9,103 bases of DNA. Origin: Bacteroidales bacterium UBA1458. GTDB taxonomy: Bacteria; Bacteroidota; Bacteroidia; Bacteroidales; VadinHA17. Under the pieces are notes generated by a model. The model had not been told where the DNA came from. It made no database searches and saw nothing but the letters and a program-made list of their open reading frames with translations. Location: the NCBI GenBank assembly GCA_002325785.1, contig DCSU01000101.1:4984-14086 (forward strand), in the 5' to 3' direction. The translations under genes were made by a program, and so were the position numbers. Shown one piece after another: positions 1 to 6,024 of the stretch (positions are counted from its first letter, which is position 1; the number at the start of each line of letters is the position of its first letter).

Positions 1-431
1 AGTCCTGCGATCATCTCACGGATATGCCAGAACCCGGCTGTATGTGCCTGCATGACGGCCACGCTCCCATAGATGTCAACAATCAGTCCGGGCAGGCCGT
101 CACCCTCGCCGTGGACCAGCCTCCACACATCGGTGTCACTGCTGCCGGCAATGCCGGTATTTACCCTGTACTGCATTGCGTCGGCGAGTCGTTTTCTGAA
201 GAATTCGCGGTCAGGATCACATTTGGTGAATGAGAAGATGCGCACAGCTATGGAGCCCGGCGACCAGTGACCCGTTGCCAGGTATGTATCGTCCGAGGCA
301 TAAACCTCAACCACGTCACCCTCGGCCGGTGAACCTTTCCTGGAGGCGATAGCGCCGGAGAAGATCCAGGGATGGAATCGTCTGACCGACTGGTCTTTCC
401 CTATCTTGAGGGTAATACGTGCAGATGTCAC
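1..431 (-). CDS. rlmI: RlmI-family class I SAM-dependent rRNA methyltransferase, N-terminal part (runs off left edge)
   Basis: My own reverse-strand translation gives 143 codons plus two bases, open to the window edge. RlmI-family enzymes (E. coli RlmI/YccW) make 5-methylcytosine in 23S rRNA in the cytosol. Visible here are the N-terminal PUA-like RNA-binding domain, about residues 5-75, with LKIGKDQSVRRFHPWIFSGA (8-27) and SIAVRIF (60-66), and the family linker RLVHGEGDGLPGLIVD (104-119). The SAM-binding and catalytic cysteine parts lie beyond the edge. I chose GTG at 431 because it leaves seven residues before the conserved LKIG, as is usual in the family, and it follows the exonuclease TAA by one base. 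An in-frame ATG at 470 would add 13 residues and overlap the exonuclease; neither start has a good ribosome binding site. It is the last visible gene of the DUF5063-exonuclease run. Family assignment is confident; the exact target base is inferred. Confidence 0.88.
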   Translation of the reverse strand, partial: MTSARITLKIGKDQSVRRFHPWIFSGAIASRKGSPAEGDVVEVYASDDTYLATGHWSPGSIAVRIFSFTKCDPDREFFRKRLADAMQYRVNTGIAGSSDTDVWRLVHGEGDGLPGLIVDIYGSVAVMQAHTAGFWHIREMIAG

Positions 432-432
432 T

Positions 433-1047
433 TTATGAATGAGGTTTACTTTCTTTTCCGTTGAGAGCATGGTAGATGCGTCTGCATACCCAGGCGTCTG
501 TGGCAGCGTACAGCTGTTGCGGCTCCGTCAGTACGGGCGCATCCCAATTGGATACCTGCTGTGATTTGGATATTGAATAGCCAAGAATTATGGCTGAGAG
601 TTTTTTCAGTCCCAACTGTTTGATGCCGTGGGCAGCAACCACGGTCTGGAGGTCTACAAACCCCGCCGGCTCAAAAGGTGCAAGCAGTCGGAGAGCCTTC
701 ACATCGTCATGGATTGCCACGCCCGTTTTTATAATATTTTCATCGGCCAGCAGGATTGTAAGTTCCGGTGGCAAGCCAATCATGTTAAGTCTGAAGAGCC
801 AGGCACGGCTGTCGTCAGCCAGCTGGAGAAGTGAGACCTTATGCCTTTGTCCCTTTCTGAATGAGGGCCTGGTTTCGGTATCAAAGCCAAGGAGGCGTGG
901 TCTGCCCATATCATTTATTGCATGACGGAACTTCTGCATGTCATCGACAAGGGTCACCTTCCCTTCAAACTGCAGGAGAGGCAGTTTTCTCAGTTCATCA
1001 TCAGTGACACTCTCATTATAATGTCTCGTCATTGCCCGGTTGTTCAT
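433..1047 (-). CDS. 3'-5' exonuclease, DEDDy (RNase D/WRN-type) superfamily
   Basis: A 204-residue protein that is essentially one 3'-5' exonuclease domain, predicted to remove nucleotides from DNA or RNA 3' ends with two metal ions. All motifs are present: Exo I in GFDTETRP (D56, E58), Exo II in KTGVAIHDDVKAL (D115), FVDLQ (D132), and Exo III in LYAATDAWVC (Y180, D184), which makes it DEDDy rather than DEDDh. LGLKKLSA and SNWDAPVLTEPQQ match the RNase D/WRN exonuclease pattern. No HRDC or helicase domain is attached. I start at the ATG at 1047, which has a purine-rich GGAGAAGGGG just upstream; the open frame continues to an ATG at 1134, but those 29 extra residues are basic, low-complexity and lie inside the DUF5063 gene. 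The gene overlaps DUF5063 by 32 bp and abuts the rRNA methyltransferase, so co-expression and perhaps an RNA substrate are plausible. Substrate preference cannot be read from sequence. Confidence 0.9.
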   Translation of the reverse strand: MNNRAMTRHYNESVTDDELRKLPLLQFEGKVTLVDDMQKFRHAINDMGRPRLLGFDTETRPSFRKGQRHKVSLLQLADDSRAWLFRLNMIGLPPELTILLADENIIKTGVAIHDDVKALRLLAPFEPAGFVDLQTVVAAHGIKQLGLKKLSAIILGYSISKSQQVSNWDAPVLTEPQQLYAATDAWVCRRIYHALNGKESKPHS

Positions 1048-1576
1048 TTTGCCCCTTCTCCTCTGCCTCTGAATAGAGCACCGTATGGATGGCAGAGAGG
1101 AGATTAATAAGTTTCTTTCCCCAGAACTCCTCAAAATTCATCAGTACCTCCCACACAACGTCATTCATAACCTCTTCATTACCGCTTTTATAACCTGAAA
1201 TAAAGTCTTTCAGGTTTTGGTATATATCTGTCATGCTTTCTGCAATGCTTCCGGTGTAGAGCCCGTCAGACGGGTCACCTGCAGCCAGTATGACCGGGAA
1301 GGGGTCATTGTTTCCCATTTTGGAAAGGAGGTTGTCATGCATTCTTGTCCAATCAAATTCCGTTACTGTCTTTTCACTCCCCTCCTCAAGCAAAGGCTCA
1401 AGCATGGGGAGCAGTGAGGCCCTGAGATAGATAAACGGAAGAAGCCGCTGCATGACTTTAAGTATCTCAATTCCATTAATATCCTTTGTTCCCTCCAGGT
1501 ATTTGCAAAATTCGTTTGCCGAGGCGGCGAACTCAACCACCTGGCGTGAGTATATTATTTTTTCTTCTTTTTCCAT
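1016..1576 (-). CDS. DUF5063 domain-containing protein of unknown function
   Basis: A 186-residue soluble protein with no signal peptide or membrane segment. It looks mostly alpha-helical and acidic. The second half, with IAESMTDIYQNLKDFI (about 110-125), VVWEVLMNFEEFWGKKL (about 140-156) and a following LINLLSAIHTVL helix, is what I recognise as the DUF5063 family, common in Bacteroidota. The central FDWTRMHDNL segment also fits. No catalytic motif or metal site is evident, so I assign no activity. The ATG at 1576 lies 17 bp after an exact Bacteroidota -7 box, which supports that start. The 3' end overlaps the exonuclease by 32 bp, and recQ lies 71 bp upstream. This recurring neighbourhood suggests a helper role in nucleic-acid or ribosome maintenance, but that is inference from position only. 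The last ~15 residues are hydrophilic and probably disordered. Confidence 0.82.
   Translation of the reverse strand: MEKEEKIIYSRQVVEFAASANEFCKYLEGTKDINGIEILKVMQRLLPFIYLRASLLPMLEPLLEEGSEKTVTEFDWTRMHDNLLSKMGNNDPFPVILAAGDPSDGLYTGSIAESMTDIYQNLKDFISGYKSGNEEVMNDVVWEVLMNFEEFWGKKLINLLSAIHTVLYSEAEEKGQNEQPGNDETL
1052..1061 (-). promoter_or_regulatory. Shine-Dalgarno-like site of the exonuclease gene
   Basis: The minus strand reads GGAGAAGGGG here, followed by CAAA and then the ATG at 1047. Purine-rich sites like this are uncommon in the window, and it favours the 1047 start over the longer open frame from 1134. It lies inside the DUF5063 coding region, so the exonuclease is probably translated by ribosomes already on that message. 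Confidence 0.5.
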
Positions 1577-1593
1577 TCGTTATAATTAATCGA

Positions 1594-1601
1594 CAAAAGT
1601 A
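1594..1601 (-). promoter_or_regulatory. Bacteroidota-type -7 promoter box for the DUF5063-exonuclease-methyltransferase unit
   Basis: The minus strand reads TACTTTTG, an exact match to the Bacteroidota housekeeping -7 consensus TAnnTTTG, 17 bp before the DUF5063 ATG. That would give a leader of only about ten bases. No clear TTG-type -33 element lies at the expected distance (the region is TTATTAAT-like), so promoter strength is uncertain. It sits in the 71-bp gap after recQ, where I see no terminator hairpin, so read-through from recQ is also possible. Confidence 0.5.
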
Positions 1602-1647
1602 TTCATTTCAGGATTAATAATGGCTCTGTGTTGATAAAAGGAGTCCC

Positions 1648-3564
1648 TTAAGGTTTCCAGGAGAGTTTGCGGTCATCAGTGTAGAGGAGTTTCTCATGGT
1701 CAAGGAGCCAGCGTATGACCCTGGCGCTCTTCTCCGGTGCATACTCCATGGCTGAGGCAAGCTCTTCGGGTCTCATGGGGTTTTCACCAAGAAGCTCCTT
1801 AATCTTGTCAATGACAATATCGAACTCATATTTGCTCAGATCCAGCTCATTTCTTTCCTGGCAGGTGTCACACAATCCGCACCTACCGTTTTCTTCGCCG
1901 AAATAGCCTGTAAGGAATGCCGACCTGCATCTCGTTTTGTTATCGGCATACTCGGTAATCATGGCTACTCTTTCGATGTAATTATCCTTTACCTTGAGAT
2001 ACAGCTCTGGGGATATGACCAGGTGGCTTCTGTCCAGTCTCTCTTCCGTGAATATGACCAGCGGGCTTTTCTTCCCCGGGATGAAGTGAATTATTCCCTG
2101 TGAGGTCAGTCTCAGGAGGTATTGATAGATAGCCTCACGTGTCATGCCTGACCTGGCGGCAAGGGTCTCTTCGTTTACAGGGACAAATTCCGAGAACATG
2201 CCGCTGTAGGTTCTCAGAAGGAGCTTTATGAAGCGGTCGTACTCCTCGTTAGCCACCTGGAACTTGTAGAGGTCATCGCGACTGACAACGAAATGGACCC
2301 TGGAGGGGTTATTAATCTCGTCGGTGAATTCGAGGTAACCCTCCTTCTGGAGGAAGTTGAGGCTGTTATATGTTTCTGTAACGGAGAACCTGAAGGCGGT
2401 AACAAACTTCCACAGGTCGAAATCGTGGACGCTGTTCTTCCCTGAGCCCACCGGCAGCTGGTAGAAGTTGCCTATTGCTTCATAGACATCCTTGATCTTT
2501 TCCACCGGTGGAAATTTGATCTTAACCGAGTCTGCCAGTTTCCTCTTTTCGTCCTGTGACCAGAGGAGCACGGCGAACGAAGGCTGTCCGTCGCGCCCCG
2601 CCCTGCCCGATTCCTGGTAATAGGCTTCGATGGAGTCAGGACAGTCCCAGTGTATGACGAAGCGCACATCGGCCTTATCTATGCCCATGCCGAAGGCGTT
2701 AGTGGCGACGATGACGCGCACCTCGCCGCTGCTCCATGCATTCTGTTTCCTGTCACGCATCTCCTGTGGCAGCCCGGCATGATAAAAATCGGCACGGATA
2801 TCGTTTGCCACAAGCATCTCAGCCACCTCCTTCGATCTCTTCCTGCTGTTGACGTATATAATACCGCTGCCCTGTTCCTTCTTCAGGCTGCGCAGGACAT
2901 AGGCACTTTTGTCTTCCACCTCTCTCACCACATAAGTGATATTGGTTCTTCTGAAGCTGGTCTGAAATATCCCGGGGTTCTTCAGTCTGAGCCTTGAGAC
3001 AATGTCTTTCACCACCTGAGGGGTGGCTGTTGCGGTCAGGGCGAGGAACGGCACCTTATCGCCCAGGATGTCACGTATCTCCGCTATACGCAGGTATGAA
3101 GGCCTGAAATCGTATCCCCACTGGGAAATGCAGTGTGCCTCATCAACAGCCACGAGGGTGAAGTTAAATCGTGGCAGGCGTGCCCTGAAGAGAGGTGTAT
3201 GCAGCCGTTCCGGGCTCACATACAGCAGATGGTAATCGCCGTAGAGGCAGTTGTCAAGTGAGATCTCGACCTCTTCGCGAGTCATCCCGCTGTGAATGGC
3301 CATAGCCTTGATATTCATTGACTTCAGGCGAGCAACCTGGTCCTTCATCAGGGCTATCAGCGGGGTGATCACGAGGCAGAGGCCCCCGCCGGCAACAGGC
3401 GGCACCTGGTAGGTAATGGATTTGCCTCCCCCTGTTGGCAGCAGGCCAATGGCATCATTACCTGATACCACCGCGTTGATGATCTCCTCCTGGAGTGGCC
3501 TGAAAGAGGTAAAGCCCCAGTAGCGCGCGAGCGTCTCCCTGTATATGTCCGGTAACATTGTCAT
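1648..3564 (-). CDS. recQ: RecQ-family ATP-dependent DNA helicase
   Basis: A 638-residue cytosolic 3'-5' DNA helicase used in recombination and fork repair. All superfamily 2 motifs are present: the motif 0 region WGFTSFRPLQEEII (16-29), Walker A GLLPTGGGKS (40-49, K48), DEAH (141-144) followed by the RecQ aromatic loop CISQWGYDFRPSY, motif III LALTATAT (174-181), motif IV GIIYVNSR (234-241), motif V ATNAFGMGIDKADV (287-300) and motif VI QESGRAGRDG (317-326). A four-cysteine zinc site is visible late, at C546, C562, C565 and C568. About 220 residues separate motif VI from this site, whereas canonical RecQ has the zinc module soon after the helicase core. The last ~60 residues resemble a small winged helix, and there is no obvious HRDC domain. 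Starts at 3564 or 3558 differ by two residues. It is divergent from guaB and has its own -7 box. Helicase identity is certain; the subfamily is a judgement. Confidence 0.96.
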   Translation of the reverse strand: MTMLPDIYRETLARYWGFTSFRPLQEEIINAVVSGNDAIGLLPTGGGKSITYQVPPVAGGGLCLVITPLIALMKDQVARLKSMNIKAMAIHSGMTREEVEISLDNCLYGDYHLLYVSPERLHTPLFRARLPRFNFTLVAVDEAHCISQWGYDFRPSYLRIAEIRDILGDKVPFLALTATATPQVVKDIVSRLRLKNPGIFQTSFRRTNITYVVREVEDKSAYVLRSLKKEQGSGIIYVNSRKRSKEVAEMLVANDIRADFYHAGLPQEMRDRKQNAWSSGEVRVIVATNAFGMGIDKADVRFVIHWDCPDSIEAYYQESGRAGRDGQPSFAVLLWSQDEKRKLADSVKIKFPPVEKIKDVYEAIGNFYQLPVGSGKNSVHDFDLWKFVTAFRFSVTETYNSLNFLQKEGYLEFTDEINNPSRVHFVVSRDDLYKFQVANEEYDRFIKLLLRTYSGMFSEFVPVNEETLAARSGMTREAIYQYLLRLTSQGIIHFIPGKKSPLVIFTEERLDRSHLVISPELYLKVKDNYIERVAMITEYADNKTRCRSAFLTGYFGEENGRCGLCDTCQERNELDLSKYEFDIVIDKIKELLGENPMRPEELASAMEYAPEKSARVIRWLLDHEKLLYTDDRKLSWKP

Positions 3565-3579
3565 GCAGCCTGATTAATA

Positions 3580-3587
3580 CAAATTTA
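3580..3587 (-). promoter_or_regulatory. Bacteroidota-type -7 promoter box for recQ
   Basis: The minus strand reads TAAATTTG, an exact TAnnTTTG match, 15 bp before the recQ ATG at 3564. Its placement is nearly the same as that of the box in front of the DUF5063 gene. Only a weak GTTAAAA stretch lies where the -33 element should be. The implied leader is about ten bases. Confidence 0.55.
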
Positions 3588-3616
3588 ATAACTCAATCTC
3601 ATTTTTAACCTTTTAT

Positions 3617-3645
3617 TGACATTTAAGATATGCCGGTGCATGTCA
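3617..3645. repeat. Short inverted repeat in the recQ-guaB divergent promoter region
   Basis: TGACAT (3617-3622) and its reverse complement ATGTCA (3640-3645) flank a 17-bp spacer that itself contains ATGC-CGGT-GCAT (3630-3641). The element lies immediately upstream of the proposed guaB -7 box, where a regulator could act. The arms are only six bases, so chance is a real possibility, and I know of no matching operator. Confidence 0.25.
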
Positions 3646-3653
3646 TTTTTTTG

Positions 3654-3661
3654 TAATTTTC
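3654..3661 (+). promoter_or_regulatory. Probable -7 promoter box for the guaB operon
   Basis: TAATTTTC matches TAnnTTTG at all but the last base and ends 21 bp before the guaB ATG, similar spacing to the two minus-strand boxes. A TTGACA at 3616-3621 is too far upstream to be its -33 partner. The short leader leaves no room for a purine riboswitch. Confidence 0.4.
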
Positions 3662-3682
3662 GCCCCAAATAAACCTTGCCCG

Positions 3683-5173
3683 ATGTCATTCTCTGAAGAT
3701 AAACTGCTTTTCGAAGGACTGACCTTCGATGATGTGCTGCTTCTTCCGGCCTATTCGGAAGTTCTGCCACGCGATGTTGATCTGAGATCGAAGTTCACCC
3801 GGAACATCGTTATCAACACCCCTATTGTCTCGGCTGCGATGGATACCGTTACCGATGCCGAGCTTGCAATAGCCATTGCCCGTGAGGGAGGCATAGGCGT
3901 GATTCACAAGAACATGTCTATAGGGCAGCAGGCAGCCCAGGTCAGGAAGGTCAAGCGTGCGGAGAGCGTAATGATCTTTGACCCTGTGACCATTAATGAC
4001 AACGCCACGGTGGCTGACGCGCTGGCGCTAATGAAGGAGTTCAAGATAGGCGGCATACCCGTTGTCAATGACGACGGTGCACTGGTGGGCATTGTGACGA
4101 ACAGGGATCTGCGTTTTGAGACTGACTATTCACGTAGGATCAGCGAGATCATGACGCCACAGTCGAAGCTTATCACTCTGAGTCATCAGACCGATCTGGC
4201 AGCAGCGGCAGAGATACTTCAGATACACAAGATCGAGAAACTTCCCATTGTTGATGATAAGGGAAGGTTGAAGGGACTGGTTACGTATAAGGACATCACC
4301 AAGGCAAAGGACAGGCCCAACGCCTGCAAGGATGAGAAGGGACGGCTGCGGGTTGCCGCCGCCGTGGGAATAGCTCCCAACACCCTCTCAAGGGTTGAAG
4401 CCCTGGTTGGCGCTGGTGTTGACGCCATTGCCATAGACACGGCTCACGGCCATACTAAAAGTGTTGTAGAGATACTCAGGGAGATAAAGAAGATATTTCC
4501 CGGGACGGAGATCGTAGTGGGTAACATAGGCACTGCCGAAGCTGCAAAGATGCTTGTTGATGAAGGAGCCGACGCGGTTAAGGTGGGGATAGGACCCGGT
4601 TCAATTTGCACCACCAGGGTTGTCGCCGGTGTGGGTGTACCCCAGCTCTCTGCCATTTATAATGTTGCGATGGCAGTTGAAGGAAGTGGGGTGCCCGTCA
4701 TTGCTGACGGAGGCATCCGTTACTCAGGAGATATTGTAAAGGCAATCGCGGCAGGAGCAGACTGTGTCATGGCAGGATCGCTCTTTGCCGGTGTGGAGGA
4801 GTCGCCCGGTGAAACAATAATCTACAACGGCAGGAAGTTCAAGACTTACCGTGGCATGGGTTCTGTTGAGGCAATGCAGATGGGATCAAAGGACAGGTAC
4901 TTCCAGGATATGGAAGATGACATACACAAGCTTGTACCCGAAGGTATTACGGCGCGCGTCCCCTATAAGGGCACACTGAACGAGGTCATCTACCAGTTCC
5001 TTGGCGGACTGCGTTCAGGCATGGGTTACTGCGGTGCGCGTGACATACCGGCACTGAAGAGAGAAGGCAAATTTGTCAGGGTGACCAGTGCAGGGGTCAT
5101 TGAGAGCCATCCGCATGATGTGACCATCACCCGCGAGGCGCCCAACTATAGCCGTAAGATAAACGAATATTGA
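3683..5173 (+). CDS. guaB: Inosine-5'-monophosphate dehydrogenase
   Basis: A 496-residue, full-length enzyme that oxidises IMP to XMP with NAD+, the committed step of guanine nucleotide synthesis, in the cytosol as a tetramer or octamer. The N-terminus GLTFDDVLLLPAYSEVLP is diagnostic. Two CBS domains are inserted at about 94-145 and 153-207; these usually bind adenine or guanine nucleotides for allosteric control. The catalytic loop GIGPGSICTTRVVAGVG (303-319) carries the nucleophile C309. D254 in AIDTAHGH, the phosphate-binding GGIRYSGD (343-350), the GSLFAG segment (365-370), and the mobile flap with YRGMGS (389-394) and the Arg-Tyr pair R405-Y406 are all intact. The C-terminal YKGTLNEVIYQFLGGLRSGMGYCG closes the active site. 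It leads an operon: the next gene starts two bases after its TGA. A near-consensus -7 box lies upstream. Nothing suggests loss of function. Confidence 0.98.
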   Translation: MSFSEDKLLFEGLTFDDVLLLPAYSEVLPRDVDLRSKFTRNIVINTPIVSAAMDTVTDAELAIAIAREGGIGVIHKNMSIGQQAAQVRKVKRAESVMIFDPVTINDNATVADALALMKEFKIGGIPVVNDDGALVGIVTNRDLRFETDYSRRISEIMTPQSKLITLSHQTDLAAAAEILQIHKIEKLPIVDDKGRLKGLVTYKDITKAKDRPNACKDEKGRLRVAAAVGIAPNTLSRVEALVGAGVDAIAIDTAHGHTKSVVEILREIKKIFPGTEIVVGNIGTAEAAKMLVDEGADAVKVGIGPGSICTTRVVAGVGVPQLSAIYNVAMAVEGSGVPVIADGGIRYSGDIVKAIAAGADCVMAGSLFAGVEESPGETIIYNGRKFKTYRGMGSVEAMQMGSKDRYFQDMEDDIHKLVPEGITARVPYKGTLNEVIYQFLGGLRSGMGYCGARDIPALKREGKFVRVTSAGVIESHPHDVTITREAPNYSRKINEY

Positions 5174-5175
5174 TA

Positions 5176-6024
5176 ATGCTGAGATTTATCATTCCTTTGG
5201 TTTTCATTTTTTCAGTCTCATGCAGCACCACCGTACAAGAGCCTGACCGAACGGCTGTGGCCAGTGCCGGGGAGAGAGTGTTATTCCTTGACCAGATACC
5301 TGCAGGGCTGGTGATTGAAGGAATGAGTGAAGCAGACAGTATATCGGCCGTTCAGAGCTTCATCAGGCAATGGTCACGCAAGGAGCTTCTCGCCATAAGG
5401 GCCGAGGAGAACCTCACCCCCGAATACAAGGCCGAGGTGAACAGGCAGCTTGACGAGATGAGAAACAACCTCCTTATCTACCAGTATCAGCAACAGATGA
5501 TCATCCAGAAGCTTGACACGGCGGTAACTGACAATGAATTGCAGGATTACTATGTTGGCAATCTGAGCACCTTTACCCTCACCTCAAACCTTGTCAGGGC
5601 TCTTTTTATCAAAGCACCGGCATCCATGCCTGAGATAGACAGGATCAAGAGACTCTACAGGTCAACTGTGCCTGATGAAATTAATGCCCTGGAGGAGCTC
5701 AGCTTAAAGTTCGGACTGAGATATGATGACTATAACGACGAATGGATACCCTTCACGCAGCTGCTGCTGGAGGTCCCGCTTGAGTCTGACAACCAGGAGC
5801 AATGGCTGGCAAGGAACAGTGCGGTGGAATTGAAGGATGACCAGTTCGTCTATTTCGTGGCTATCAGGGAGTACAAGCTCCGGAACAGTATTGCACCGTT
5901 TGACTACATAAGGGGGCAGGTGAAGACGATCATTTTGAATAACCGCAGGAATGACTTCCTGCAGAAACTTGAAGACGGTATTTACAACGAGGCACTCAGG
6001 GACAACACCCTGAAGGTCTATTAG
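5176..6024 (+). CDS. SurA-like lipoprotein without a recognisable PPIase signature
   Basis: A 282-residue predicted lipoprotein. The signal peptide MLRFIIPLVFIFSVSC ends in a lipobox with lipidated C16, followed by Ser-Thr-Thr, so it probably faces the periplasm from the inner or outer membrane. A helical segment (about 55-112, with SFIRQWSRKELLAIRAEEN and a Q/M-rich helix) resembles the SurA N-terminal chaperone region. VTDNELQDYYVGNLSTF (117-133) is the usual lead-in to a parvulin domain, but the GG..G and FGFH-type parvulin signatures do not follow. The C-terminal helix (241-275) resembles the closing segment of SurA-like proteins. I read it as a folding-factor relative that works as a chaperone, perhaps with the SurA-like protein encoded next. 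The ATG at 5176 is two bases after the guaB stop; a TTG at 5170 would overlap guaB and is less likely. The TAG stop directly abuts the next ATG. Confidence 0.78.
   Translation: MLRFIIPLVFIFSVSCSTTVQEPDRTAVASAGERVLFLDQIPAGLVIEGMSEADSISAVQSFIRQWSRKELLAIRAEENLTPEYKAEVNRQLDEMRNNLLIYQYQQQMIIQKLDTAVTDNELQDYYVGNLSTFTLTSNLVRALFIKAPASMPEIDRIKRLYRSTVPDEINALEELSLKFGLRYDDYNDEWIPFTQLLLEVPLESDNQEQWLARNSAVELKDDQFVYFVAIREYKLRNSIAPFDYIRGQVKTIILNNRRNDFLQKLEDGIYNEALRDNTLKVY

Noticed and set aside
24..270. Two plus-strand open frames at the left edge
   Set aside because: They are antisense to the clearly recognisable RlmI-type N-terminus and have no family features.
1048..1134. Longer start for the exonuclease giving a 233-residue product
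   Set aside because: The extra 29 residues are basic and low-complexity, lie in the DUF5063 coding region, and are not part of the exonuclease fold; the ATG at 1047 has a purine-rich site upstream.
1646..1653. CCTTAAGG palindrome at the recQ stop
   Set aside because: It is an isolated eight-base palindrome with no loop or T-tract, so it is neither a terminator nor a convincing operator.
2650..2997. 115-codon plus-strand open frame
   Set aside because: It lies opposite the conserved helicase core of recQ and its translation resembles no protein family.
3662..3682. Possible purine riboswitch before guaB
   Set aside because: Only about 20 bases separate the proposed promoter box from the ATG, too short for any known purine aptamer.
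5170..5175. TTG start for the lipoprotein overlapping the guaB stop
   Set aside because: The ATG two codons later gives a normal lipoprotein signal peptide; a rare start codon is unnecessary.
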